A stretch of 64,000 bases of DNA. Source: Thermoguttaceae bacterium (GTDB lineage Bacteria > Planctomycetota > Planctomycetia > Pirellulales > Thermoguttaceae). Shown here in pieces: positions 53,069 through 61,825 of this stretch. How positions within the stretch are numbered: the first letter of the stretch is position 1; each line of letters begins with the position of its first letter. The stretch covers positions 156,591-220,590 of the forward strand of contig JAFQXE010000025.1 of NCBI GenBank assembly GCA_017407125.1, in the 5' to 3' direction. The position numbers and the translations under genes were made by a program. The notes under the pieces were generated by a model. That model ran no database searches and was not told where the DNA came from. It saw only the letters and a list, made by a program, of their open reading frames with translations.

Positions 53069-53168
53069 AGCGTCAGCGTTCTAATGCGCGCTGACGCTGT
53101 ATTATAAAAAGCAGTGCGAAAAAATCCGTCTTGATGTATAAGTGATTGACGGATTTTTCGCTTTTTTT
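53069..53168 (+). terminator. Two successive terminator hairpins
   Basis: First AGCGTCAGCG/CGCTGACGCT (53069-53098); then GCGAAAAAATCCGTC (53116-53130) with GACGGATTTTTCGC (53148-53161) and TTTTTTT. They insulate the ubiquitin-like locus from cysS. Confidence 0.85.
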
Positions 53169-53259
53169 ATATTATATAGTTTACTCTTTCTTCATGCCGT
53201 TTTTATAAATATTTATCTATAAGATATTTTACCTTTGGAATAAAAATCGGAATAAAAAT

Positions 53260-53288
53260 TTGAAAATTGGCATTTTTTTCGGTAACAT
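53260..53288 (+). promoter_or_regulatory. Possible promoter of the E2/JAB-E1 locus
   Basis: TTGAAA (53260-53265), 17-bp spacer, TAACAT (53283-53288), 89 bp before the first start codon. Confidence 0.45.
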
Positions 53289-53377
53289 CCAGCCTCATAA
53301 TTCGTATTTAGTATCTGAATATCATTTATTGGGTTTTGTCAATTTTTTAACAACCTGTTTTGAAAGGGCAAAAATCA

Positions 53378-54253
53378 ATGGGAATGTCATCCAAAACCGA
53401 CGAACGCGACGACGTTATCGACGCGGAATTCACAATCCTTAACAATGGTAATGTTACTCTTCCGGTTCCGTCGCCTCAGGCGCTTAAAAACGCACTGATG
53501 AACGACGAGCCAATTCACCTTGGTCCAGGCGGTCGCGTTATCGACCAGAACGGCGTAAACCTTAATAACTCGAATGAGCCGTTGGTTATTCCACGGGGCA
53601 AGTTGGCTAACGTTAGCGAGAGAGAAAAGAAAAAGAACGAGGATTTGCGTCAGCGAATCAAGCAGATGATGCTCAACGACGAGCCGATTCAGCTCAATCC
53701 TGGCGGAACTGTCGTCAATCAAAATGGCGAGAGGGTTAACGACTCGAATCAGCCGTTGGTTATTCCAAAGGGCAAGCTGGCGGCTATAATTCAGTGGTAC
53801 CAAAGAGAACCGGATCGGTTTCATGCTGAGGTGGCGGCGATGAAAATGGCGTTTCCGCAGTTCACGTATCGTTTTTTGCCAGACGGCAGAATGGCGTGGA
53901 CAGGGAAAGTGCGTCCAGGCGTTTTAGGCGCTAACGGATGGGACTGGACTCTGGAAGCGATATACGACAACAACCATCCCAGCAACAGCAATTGGGGAGG
54001 GTCTGTTCACGTGTATCTCCGCAAGCCGTCCATTGATCAGCTGATTTCGATGAGCGGCTGGCGGCCTCATCATCTTATTGGAAGCGGAGACGGAACGTCT
54101 TTGTGTACGTCGCGTCAGCAGGATTACAGCATTGGCCGCGGTTGCGCGGAAACGTCTGCAGCGTCGGTTTTGCTTTGGGCGGTTAAATGGCTGATGTGCT
54201 ATGAACTGGTGCTGTCCGGAGAAATGTCACGCAGCGAATTCGACCACATGTGA
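53378..54253 (+). CDS. E2 (ubiquitin-conjugating)-like protein with tandem N-terminal repeats
   Basis: A 291-residue protein in two parts. Residues ~42-76 and ~99-135 are two copies of one repeat (NDEPI.L.PGG.V..QNG...N.SN.PLVIP.GKLA), separated by a charged helix. Residues ~140-291 read like a prokaryotic E2 fold: FTYRFLPDGRMAWTGKV, a WDWTLEAIYD strand, the histidine pair in RPHHLIGSGDGTSLC with Cys243 as the likely catalytic cysteine, and a C-terminal helix AVKWLMCYELVLSGE. The assignment rests on this pattern and on the next gene being an E1/JAMM fusion. AAAGGG lies before the ATG at 53378; an in-frame TTG at 53360 is less likely. The role of the repeats is unknown. Confidence 0.6.
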   Translation: MGMSSKTDERDDVIDAEFTILNNGNVTLPVPSPQALKNALMNDEPIHLGPGGRVIDQNGVNLNNSNEPLVIPRGKLANVSEREKKKNEDLRQRIKQMMLNDEPIQLNPGGTVVNQNGERVNDSNQPLVIPKGKLAAIIQWYQREPDRFHAEVAAMKMAFPQFTYRFLPDGRMAWTGKVRPGVLGANGWDWTLEAIYDNNHPSNSNWGGSVHVYLRKPSIDQLISMSGWRPHHLIGSGDGTSLCTSRQQDYSIGRGCAETSAASVLLWAVKWLMCYELVLSGEMSRSEFDHM

Positions 54254-54317
54254 TTAATCCGACGGTTCGATTTAAGCAGTTCCCGTTTTCAAGACAACCT
54301 TTTTCATTTTTCCATCG

Positions 54318-56192
54318 ATGAACGCAGTTGTTTTTTCCAGTCGCGCGTATAACGCCATCGTTGCCGAAGCAATTGACAAAGATCCCGTCGAAACCGGCGG
54401 GATCCTGTTGGGACACATGTTCCCCAGCAGGACGTGGGTTGTTACAGACGTCGTTCCGCCGGGCGGCAAGTCCATCAATAAATGGGCGTATTTTGAATAC
54501 GACGAGTTCTATGTCAATTACACCGCCAATGTAACAGCGAAACAGTACCAGATTCCGCCGCGTGTGTTGGGGTTGTGGCACCGCCATCCGGGCAGCATGG
54601 ACGTCTTTTCCACCGTTGACGACGGGACGAATATTAAGTTCGCGGCTCTCAACGGCGAATACGGCGCGATTTCCTGTCTGGTTAATTTCGATCCTGAATT
54701 CCGCCTGACGGTTTATCGTGTAACGATTGACGAAACAGGTCTTCCGATTTATGAAAAAGTCCCGTTTTTGACGGGCGACGAAATCATTCCGGAAAAGTAT
54801 TTCCAATTGCGGTATTACCGTCCGGAAGAACAAACGGATTCTGAAGAAGAGCCGCAGGACGACGCGCCCGCGGAATCCGATGACGATTCTGACGAAGCGG
54901 CGGATAACGTCTATCGACGAAATCCGACGGCTGCGTTTCCGACGACTCTTGAAGAGAATTACGTCGGACCGCTTTACGGGATTTATTCCCCGGAAACGAA
55001 CTACTTCAACTTTGTTGCGCCGGATTCCGGTTTGATTCAAAAGGTTGAAAAAATCGGATATGTCTTTGAAGAATCGCCTTTTAAGGACGCGTCGGCGATT
55101 CAGTTCCAGAACGACGCTTCTGGAATCGAAAACGGCGCGTTAAATCTAAATCTGCTCATGTGGGCGTTGACGTCACAGCAGGGGCGTTCCCGGTTTAGCG
55201 TTTCCATGTTGACGGATTCCGCTCAGACTATTTTCCGAGAAGAAGGGTTGGCGGAACGCTCTGTTCTGGGGTATCGTAACGAGCAGGGATTGGTTCTGGT
55301 TTCTCTGTTGGATCTCAAAGAGTGCGTTTTGGAGCGTTACAGTCTTAAACTGGACGTGTTTTCTCGCAACGTCGGGATTTTGGAATCGGACGTCATGCTG
55401 TCTAAAAAGGCGGTTTTGATTGGCTGCGGTTCTGTAGGTTCTTTGGCAGCGTTGGAGCTTGCCCGATCTGGAGTGGGGCATTTTCTTCTGATTGACTCTG
55501 ATATTCTGGGATATCATAATCTTTGCCGTCACCAGTGCGGGGCGCTGGACGTTGGCAGATATAAAACGGATTGTCTGAAAGATCGAATTGAGCAAATCAA
55601 TCCGTATGCGGAAGTCCTGACGGTTCACGACGCCATTGAACGCGCCCCGCTGCAGCTTCTCAACGATTTCTGTAACGAGAACACGGTCTTTATCGGCGGG
55701 GCGGACAATCGGGAAGGCGACTTGTACGCCTGCGAGCTGGCTAAAGGACTCAATTCCGCCTTTATTTCGATCGGCTGTTGGGAGCGCGCTCATGCCGGCG
55801 AGATTTTCTATTGCCTTCCAACGGGCATGCCGGACTATTCCGACTATCTGAAATGCATCGCTTCGGTCTCTCAAAGAGTTACTCAAAACAGACGCTTTTA
55901 CACGACGGAAGCCGAGCTGGAAAAAGTCTCGTTTGAGCCGGGGATTGCGGTCGACATCGACTTTATTACGATCATTGCGGTCAAGCTGGCTCTGGACATA
56001 CTCAATCGGGACAATCCCAATTACACGCCGCGCGCGATTAACCGATTGACTGAGTTGACTTTTATTTGTAACACTTGTACAGAAGACGACATGTGGTTTA
56101 ATCATCCGCTGACAATTTCGACAAATCTCCATGTCAGTACGGAAAATACACAGACGTCAGAAAGTGAAGAACTGATAGCAGAGGAGAAATAG
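54318..56192 (+). CDS. JAMM isopeptidase-E1 (ThiF) fusion protein
   Basis: A 624-residue protein. Residues ~1-165 are a JAB/MPN metalloprotease with a complete JAMM motif: Glu25 (VETGGILLGH), His88-x-His90-Pro, Ser98 and Asp101 (WHRHPGSMDVFSTVDD). An acidic linker follows (~169-197), then an unrecognised region (~205-360). Residues ~362-600 are an E1/ThiF adenylation domain: GCGSVGS (369-375), LLIDSD (390-395), NLCRHQ with Arg404, Lys416, and GGADNREGD. A CxxC pair (FICNTC) sits near the end. Such proteins activate a ubiquitin-like protein's C-terminus and can also trim or remove it. Gap to the E2-like gene is 64 bp. Confidence 0.85.
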   Translation: MNAVVFSSRAYNAIVAEAIDKDPVETGGILLGHMFPSRTWVVTDVVPPGGKSINKWAYFEYDEFYVNYTANVTAKQYQIPPRVLGLWHRHPGSMDVFSTVDDGTNIKFAALNGEYGAISCLVNFDPEFRLTVYRVTIDETGLPIYEKVPFLTGDEIIPEKYFQLRYYRPEEQTDSEEEPQDDAPAESDDDSDEAADNVYRRNPTAAFPTTLEENYVGPLYGIYSPETNYFNFVAPDSGLIQKVEKIGYVFEESPFKDASAIQFQNDASGIENGALNLNLLMWALTSQQGRSRFSVSMLTDSAQTIFREEGLAERSVLGYRNEQGLVLVSLLDLKECVLERYSLKLDVFSRNVGILESDVMLSKKAVLIGCGSVGSLAALELARSGVGHFLLIDSDILGYHNLCRHQCGALDVGRYKTDCLKDRIEQINPYAEVLTVHDAIERAPLQLLNDFCNENTVFIGGADNREGDLYACELAKGLNSAFISIGCWERAHAGEIFYCLPTGMPDYSDYLKCIASVSQRVTQNRRFYTTEAELEKVSFEPGIAVDIDFITIIAVKLALDILNRDNPNYTPRAINRLTELTFICNTCTEDDMWFNHPLTISTNLHVSTENTQTSESEELIAEEK

Positions 56193-56194
56193 AA

Positions 56195-56245
56195 ATGGAA
56201 AGTTTATATCGAATGATTGCCATGTATATGGCGGGAGACAATTGA
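56195..56245 (+). CDS. 16-codon micro-ORF
   Basis: ATG to TGA encoding MESLYRMIAMYMAGDN. GAGGAG lies 8-9 bases before its ATG, and its stop overlaps the GAGGAG used by the next gene at 56252, so ribosomes could pass from one to the other. It starts three bases after the E1 stop. It may be a real micropeptide or a coupling device; no homology judgement is possible. Confidence 0.35.
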   Translation: MESLYRMIAMYMAGDN

Positions 56246-56251
56246 GGAGAA

Positions 56252-56482
56252 ATGTCTCTCGACCAAAAAGAGATTAGTCTGAATTTCGCCAAAATGTTCT
56301 GTATCAATATGGGACTGGTTATCATGGCGTCAATTCTGGCAATTGGGTTATTTGTTTCTCTGGCGTTTACATGTAAACTGTATTCCGATAAAATCGAGCT
56401 TCAACAGCAGATTCAGGAATTGCAGGAAAAACAGCCGGTTATTGACAATCCAATAAAAATAGAAGATCAATCCAATGACTAA
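56252..56482 (+). CDS. Small membrane protein with coiled-coil tail
   Basis: A 76-residue protein with one membrane helix (~17-40, NMGLVIMASILAIGLFVSLAF) followed by a short coiled coil (KIELQQQIQELQEKQ). GAGGAG is three bases upstream. It overlaps the next gene by eight bases. I recognise no family; its place suggests a membrane anchor or assembly factor for the conjugation locus. Confidence 0.65.
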   Translation: MSLDQKEISLNFAKMFCINMGLVIMASILAIGLFVSLAFTCKLYSDKIELQQQIQELQEKQPVIDNPIKIEDQSND

Positions 56483-57023
56483 CTATTCAAATCGAAACAG
56501 CAGTTCTGGCGAATATCAGGTTCATCCAGACGGCAGAATTACGCTCAAACCGGCAGCCACGCCACCTCCATCTCCGCCGCGTCCGGTACAGCCGCGTCCG
56601 ACGTCATCCGTGAGTCGTCCCGTCAGCCGCCCTCGTCAAACCAGAACCAGTGTAAACCGCAGTTCTTCCAGAATGGTTATGTCGGGCATGCCTGCCTTTC
56701 CGGTTATCCCCGTGGTTCCTGTCATTCCCGTGATTCCGGTAGTATATCCCGCCGTTTACAATGTCTGCAGCGCTAATATCCGCCTTGCTGGCGCTCCGAA
56801 TGAATGTGTAAATGGCAGCTGCAATCGGATTGTTGGCGACAATTACGGCAGGATCTGCGGGGTGAACAATGTCCTGGAAGGGAATAACTACGGGGTAGTC
56901 GAAGGAACTGGAAACGTTATAACAGGCAATAATAACGGAACGGTTAGCGGAATAAGTAATGTTATCAACGGAAAAAACTACGGGTTTATTTACGGATTGA
57001 ACAACGTTGTTTATAACCGATAA
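56475..57023 (+). CDS. Pro-rich protein with beta-helix-like repeats
   Basis: A 182-residue protein. Residues ~14-26 (YQVHPDGRITLKP) recall the repeat motif in the E2-like protein. A Pro/Ser/Arg-rich basic region follows (~27-70), then a hydrophobic Val/Pro/Ile stretch (PVIPVVPVIPVIPVVYPAVY, ~78-97). The C-terminal ~75 residues are near-regular repeats of N..I.G.N.G.I.G..N (NRIVGDNYGRICGVNNVLEGNNYGV...), as in small beta-solenoids. It does not end in Gly-Gly, so it is not an obvious ubiquitin-like modifier. It may be the substrate or scaffold of the system. Confidence 0.65.
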   Translation: MTNYSNRNSSSGEYQVHPDGRITLKPAATPPPSPPRPVQPRPTSSVSRPVSRPRQTRTSVNRSSSRMVMSGMPAFPVIPVVPVIPVIPVVYPAVYNVCSANIRLAGAPNECVNGSCNRIVGDNYGRICGVNNVLEGNNYGVVEGTGNVITGNNNGTVSGISNVINGKNYGFIYGLNNVVYNR

Positions 57024-57051
57024 GGCGTTTCGTTGACGTCAGACGCCTTTT
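57022..57051 (+). terminator. Terminator of the E2/JAB-E1 locus
   Basis: AAGGCGT (57022-57028) pairs with ACGCCTT (57043-57049), followed by TT. Confidence 0.7.
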
Positions 57052-57199
57052 GCCTTCTTTTTTCATAGTAAACAGGATATTATAGTATTATTTCTGACAA
57101 GGGTATTCCAAAAAAATTTTTTGTGGGTATAATTGAACGTAAGAGTTCAAGTAGAAGTGTAAACTCATTACCCTATATTTTAGCAAGGAGTATTTTCAA

Positions 57200-58402
57200 A
57201 TGCTTAAAGGAAACGCTATTGTCGGTCAGTCCGGCGGTCCGACCTCGGTTATTAACTCGTCGCTGTGCGGCGTTATTCAGGAAGCCCTCAAACAGGAAGC
57301 CATCGAACATGTCTACGGCATGCGCTACGGCATCGAAGGGTTCATGAAAAATGAAGTTATCGATCTGGGCAAAGAAGATCCCGCGATTATCGAAGGTCTG
57401 AAGTACACGCCCTCCAGCGCTCTTGGCTCTTGCCGACACAAGCTCCAGGAAGGCGATTTCGCTCCCGCTTTGGAGATGTTCAAGAAGTACAACATTCGTT
57501 ACTACTTCCTGGCTGGCGGCAACGACACGATGGATACGATTTGCCGTATGGAACAGTACTGCAAAGAGCAGGGCTGGGAACTGCGCGGCGTTGGCGTTCC
57601 GAAAACCGTCGACAACGACCTGTGCTGCACCGATCACACTCCGGGATTCGGCTCTGCCGGACGTTACGTTGCCATGTCGGTCAAGCAGGCGGGCATGCTC
57701 GCTCGCGACATGAAGCGCGTTGACCAGTACGTCATTTTCCAGACGGTTGGCCGTTCCGCCGGTTGGCTTCCCGCCGCCGCGGCTTTGGCGAAAGACGCCT
57801 GTGACGACGCTCCGCATATTATTCTCGTTCCGGAACGCGCCTTTGACAGAGACAAGTTCCTCGGACAGGTCAAAAAGGTTTACGATCAGTTCGGCTGGGT
57901 GAGCATTGTCTGCGGCGAAGGCGTCTGCTACGCTGACGGCACCCCGGTCAGTGCGTCCAAGACGGCTGACAAGTTCTCCAACATCGAGTTCGGCGCCATG
58001 GGCGGAACCTCTGCCGCCATGATGCTGCATCAGATGATCAAGGAAGAATTCGGCTGGCGCGGCGAATTCCAGGTTACGGAATCTCTCCAGATGTGCGCTG
58101 CCGACAGAGCCAACCAGTCTGACATCGACGAAGCGTACGCTTGCGGAAAGCGCGCTGTCGAACTGGCGGTTGAAGGCACGACGGGCGTCATGGTTACCAT
58201 CGAACGCGATTCGACCAGCCCGTATAAGTACTCGCTGGGAACCGCCCCGCTGAAAGACGTCGCTATCGGCGCCAAACCCATGCCCGACGAATTCATTGAC
58301 GACGAAAATCTGTTTGTAACAGACGCCTGCATCGAATATCTGCGTCCGCTGATTGGCGAACTGCCGAAGTACGTTCGTTTTCAGGGCGGAAACGTTGAAT
58401 GA
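57200..58402 (+). CDS. pfp: PPi-type 6-phosphofructokinase
   Basis: A 400-residue phosphofructokinase. GQSGGPTSVINSS (8-20) binds the phosphoryl donor; the donor loop reads LAGGNDTMDT and the next motif PKTVDNDL has Lys where ATP enzymes have Gly, which points to pyrophosphate as donor and a reversible reaction in glycolysis/gluconeogenesis. SMQ-type and FQTVGRSAGWLPAA motifs complete the fold. AAGGAG precedes ATG. A -10 box TATAAT at 57128-57133 has only a weak -35 partner. Confidence 0.92.
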   Translation: MLKGNAIVGQSGGPTSVINSSLCGVIQEALKQEAIEHVYGMRYGIEGFMKNEVIDLGKEDPAIIEGLKYTPSSALGSCRHKLQEGDFAPALEMFKKYNIRYYFLAGGNDTMDTICRMEQYCKEQGWELRGVGVPKTVDNDLCCTDHTPGFGSAGRYVAMSVKQAGMLARDMKRVDQYVIFQTVGRSAGWLPAAAALAKDACDDAPHIILVPERAFDRDKFLGQVKKVYDQFGWVSIVCGEGVCYADGTPVSASKTADKFSNIEFGAMGGTSAAMMLHQMIKEEFGWRGEFQVTESLQMCAADRANQSDIDEAYACGKRAVELAVEGTTGVMVTIERDSTSPYKYSLGTAPLKDVAIGAKPMPDEFIDDENLFVTDACIEYLRPLIGELPKYVRFQGGNVE

Positions 58403-58462
58403 TAAATAAGCGCTTCGGGATTCCGTTGGACGCTTGCGGTTCGGCGAAGTGTGACATTTTGG

Positions 58463-58705
58463 GGAGTGCGGCGGCTTGACGCCGCCTTGTCCAGCGACCC
58501 TCTAAAATCCTTCGCCGAAGCCGAAAATCTTTCCGGGTCGCGGACGAAGTCCGCCGAAGATTTAAGCCGCAAAGAACACAAAGAAATGAAAGGCGGTAAC
58601 GGAGTTCGCGAAGCGAACGCAGTTACGCTTTGTTCGAAGGGTGAAATACCATTTTCTTGACGGCAAGCTGTCAAGTACGAAAGCGGCGCCTTGGCGCCGC
58701 ACTCC
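58463..58705. repeat. Paired GGAGTGCGGCGG inverted ends
   Basis: GGAGTGCGGCGGCTTGACGC starts the left end at 58463; GCGGCGCCTTGGCGCCGC and ACTCC form the inverted right end (58683-58705). Related to the perfect pair at 2935/3099. No gene in 58403-59008. Confidence 0.65.
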
Positions 58706-58724
58706 GAAATTTTTGTTCGCTTCG

Positions 58725-58757
58725 CTCACGCCCACGGGTTTACACCCGTGGCTCGCC
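58725..58757 (-). repeat. GCCACGGG palindromic repeat, copy 2
   Basis: CCCACGGGTTTACACCCGTGG ending in CTCGCC, inverted relative to the copies at 22864 and 61531. Followed by CGCTCCCGTTGGTCG, a wording also seen at ~11124, ~17691 and ~9010. Confidence 0.8.
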
Positions 58758-58885
58758 TAAGCGTAATTCCGCTCCCGTTGGTCGTTTCATTACCGTCTTC
58801 CATTCGTTTTTTGCTCTCTATCCATCCCGATTCCCTCAAAATCTTTCACTTTTTTCTAAAAATTTTACATTTTACCGCTATTTGA

Positions 58886-58913
58886 TTGCAAAACTGAGTG
58901 TATAATATAATAT
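58886..58913 (+). promoter_or_regulatory. Possible promoter of the PEP-CTERM gene
   Basis: TTGCAA (58886-58891), 16-bp spacer, TAATAT (58908-58913). Confidence 0.5.
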
Positions 58914-59008
58914 ATAAAAGCGATATTCCATTTTGCCCCGGACGTCCCGCCGCAAAAGTCGTAAAAATAACCGTTTACCAGTTTTACCCACGTAGAAGGA
59001 GTAAAATC

Positions 59009-61528
59009 ATGGCTAATTCTAAAGTCTGCTCATTCCTTCCCCTCCACCGCATTTTAACACGCGGGGTTTCACAATTGACTATTTTAATAGCTGTCGCTCT
59101 TTTAGGCGTTTTCGCTATTTCTCAACCTGCGGTTGCAGAACTTATAGCTTTCGAGAACTTTCAGTGCGTTTCAAGTGATACGCCTGTCAAGGACAATAAC
59201 CTTGGAGCAGGGTTTGGTTTTTCTGACTATTGGACTACAAGCTCTTCTAATGTTACGATTGCCTGTGGCGATGTTACTATGAATTTCCCTGCTTCGATAC
59301 CGCTCAATAAAAGTCTTAACAACAGTGGAAAGGGCAACCTGTTCAACGCCCACGATACCGGCTGGAGCCAAAACACTCTTATTCGTCCTCTCTCGAAGAG
59401 CATTGATTTTTCTCAACAGGGCGAATACTATTTGAGTTATAATCAGGTTCAATGGGGCGGTGAAAGCGATAATGCTTTTATAACTGTTGGAATTGGAAAC
59501 AGCAACGCGACGGGAACTGTACAAGTTGGAAGAACCTGGACAAATCATAGCGACGCCCTCTATACAACCGGCGCTGGCTATCCTCAAGTATCTGGGATTG
59601 AGAATGCGTTTACGCTTTCAGCCGGTTATACGGTTTTGGCGAAAATAACCGTGTCAGGAACTGGAGAAAATACAGTTTCATATAAAGTTCTGAGCGCAGC
59701 AGATGGAACGTTGCCTAATAACGCTGCTGACGTTGAATGGGACGCAACCAAAATGTTTACTTCGACTGGACAATTCAATCAAATAGAAGCCCGTTTTAAT
59801 TCTAAAAACGGCTGGCTGCAAATTAATGAAGTCCGATTGGGTACAACTTACGGCGACGTAACCGGCTTTTTAGACGATCCGCAGGCGGGAACGTTTACGG
59901 GATTGGCTCAGCGAAGCATTGGCCTGAACTTTACAGGACAGAACGCGTCCGGCGATTCAGAAAAAGCGCTGGCAACGTCTGATTTCGCCGGGGCGGACGG
60001 GTACGTTCAAGCGTTGTGGAATAACATTCGCGAAACATCCACGACGGGCGTTCCATACTCCATGCTGGACTCGGTCGGTTCAATGGAATATTACAAAAAT
60101 CAATCCGGTTATATGACAGTTGGATATTCCAGCGAATCTCAAACGTTGGATTCTTTAGCTGGAGAGGACGCCAACAGCGCTTTGATGTCCGGACACGCCA
60201 GCGGGTCAACTCAAGTTACGTTAGGCAATATTCCATACGACTATTACGACGTTGTCGTCTACATGGGAGATAACGCTGATTCAATCGGTCAGTACTGGAT
60301 TACGGATTCGGAAGGGAACAAGATTTCCGATACAATCTCCGTTGCGTCCGGCGCCTTTGACGGAACCTGGACGCAGGTTAAAAGCTCCGGCGACAGCGGC
60401 AATTACTACGTCTTCCGCGGTTTAACGACGCCGTCCATGATTTTGAACTCGGCTGACGGACCGATCAACGCGGTTCAAATTGTCGGACATAATTCGACCA
60501 TGTATCTGGCTGACGGCGACTGGTCAAACGAACTGACGGTAGACGGAACAGCGTATCAAGGCGTTCAGTTTGATTCCCAAACCAGCGCTAGCGTCAAAAC
60601 CGCCAGCCATTCTGCGGAAATCGTTTTGGATGCCAACGCGACGTTCCAGGTTGGCAACGGGTATACGCTGACCCAATCGGCTCCGATTACAGGAACGGGT
60701 TCTGTTGACAAGACCGGCGAAGGTACGCTCGTTCTTTCCGGCGCCAATACGTATTCCGGCGATACAAATGTTTACGGCGGAACGCTGCAACTTACCGGCG
60801 ACGCGATTGAAAGCGCCAATGGAAATTTTGTCGTTGGAACTGGCGGAACGCTGGAATACAACGTTGCAAGCGGAGAAACGAAAAAGCAGACGCTAACAGC
60901 TCAAAACGCAATATCCAGTACAGGAAAGATTATTAAAACCGGCGAAGGAACATTTCAGTTTGACGCCGCTATAGGCTCTGTTGATGCAGAAAGTCTGGTT
61001 GTTTCTTCCGGCGAGTTGGATTTCAAAGGGTACTTTGAAGGCGATATTGAAGTTTTTAACGGCGCTGTTTTCTCGCCGGGCAATTCCGTTGGGACAGCCG
61101 ACATTACTGGCAATATCACCTTTATAAGCGAGACTGCATCAAACGGCTTTGCGTTGTTTGAGTTTGGTGAGTATGCCGATGGAGAAGACGTAAATCACGA
61201 CCTGATTGTTATGGAAAACGGCGGTTCTTTTAGGGCTGACGAAGGCGTGATTCTGCTGGACTTTGCAAATCACGACGAGGGCAGCTGGGCGGCAGAGGGC
61301 AATACATACAAGCTGGTTTCCGGCGCGTTTGACGCCAGTATTGATTATAATCCGTGGCTTTCGCCGGATTATTCAAGTCTGTTCAAATTAACCGGCGGAA
61401 CTGACGGCTTGTATCTGGTCGGCATTAAAGCGGCTCCTGAACCCGGATCTGGCGTTCCTGAACCGTCAACGTGGGCGCTGCTGTTACTCGGCGCCGCAGG
61501 GCTGCTTTACGTTCGGAAACGAAAATAA
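59009..61528 (+). CDS. PEP-CTERM protein with autotransporter-type repeat
   Basis: An 839-residue exported protein. Long signal peptide (LTILIAVALLGVFAISQPAVA), beta-rich body, one clear autotransporter-associated beta-strand repeat (VDKTGEGTLVLSGANTYSGDTNVYGGTLQL), a run like VNPGNSVGTADI (FSPGNSVG), and a C-terminal PEP-CTERM tail: VPEPSTWALLLL, a membrane helix, then RKRK. An exosortase elsewhere in the genome should cut it at VPEP and pass it to the surface or matrix. The start at 59009 follows AGAAGGAG. Its ligand is unknown. Confidence 0.9.
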   Translation: MANSKVCSFLPLHRILTRGVSQLTILIAVALLGVFAISQPAVAELIAFENFQCVSSDTPVKDNNLGAGFGFSDYWTTSSSNVTIACGDVTMNFPASIPLNKSLNNSGKGNLFNAHDTGWSQNTLIRPLSKSIDFSQQGEYYLSYNQVQWGGESDNAFITVGIGNSNATGTVQVGRTWTNHSDALYTTGAGYPQVSGIENAFTLSAGYTVLAKITVSGTGENTVSYKVLSAADGTLPNNAADVEWDATKMFTSTGQFNQIEARFNSKNGWLQINEVRLGTTYGDVTGFLDDPQAGTFTGLAQRSIGLNFTGQNASGDSEKALATSDFAGADGYVQALWNNIRETSTTGVPYSMLDSVGSMEYYKNQSGYMTVGYSSESQTLDSLAGEDANSALMSGHASGSTQVTLGNIPYDYYDVVVYMGDNADSIGQYWITDSEGNKISDTISVASGAFDGTWTQVKSSGDSGNYYVFRGLTTPSMILNSADGPINAVQIVGHNSTMYLADGDWSNELTVDGTAYQGVQFDSQTSASVKTASHSAEIVLDANATFQVGNGYTLTQSAPITGTGSVDKTGEGTLVLSGANTYSGDTNVYGGTLQLTGDAIESANGNFVVGTGGTLEYNVASGETKKQTLTAQNAISSTGKIIKTGEGTFQFDAAIGSVDAESLVVSSGELDFKGYFEGDIEVFNGAVFSPGNSVGTADITGNITFISETASNGFALFEFGEYADGEDVNHDLIVMENGGSFRADEGVILLDFANHDEGSWAAEGNTYKLVSGAFDASIDYNPWLSPDYSSLFKLTGGTDGLYLVGIKAAPEPGSGVPEPSTWALLLLGAAGLLYVRKRK

Positions 61529-61530
61529 TA

Positions 61531-61661
61531 GGCGAGCCACGGGTGTAAACCCGTGGGTGTGAGCGAAGCGAGCGTAGTTACGCTATCGTAAAAGAATAAC
61601 GCTAAAGCGGGAGGAAACTCCCGCTATTCTTTTGGGCGGATATTATCCGCGATCCGGAAGC
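61531..61661 (+). repeat. Palindromic repeat copies in spacer
   Basis: GGCGAGCCACGGGTGTAAAC (61531 onward) is copy 3 of the family at 22864; GGGCGGATATTATCCGC (61634) with CCGGAAGCG is a worn copy of the family at 30353. No gene in 61529-61825. Confidence 0.75.
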
Positions 61662-61825
61662 GTTTTCCGCTTCGTCAGTTTGGAATGCATGCTTCGGCGG
61701 AATTTTTCAACGTTCCTTCTGTTCTCTCAATTTGAACGCGCCATTGAGCTATTCTTGACTTTTCATTTCATACTGGTTATAATAAGAAAAACGACCTTTG
61801 ATAAATCATAATAGGAGTTAAAATC

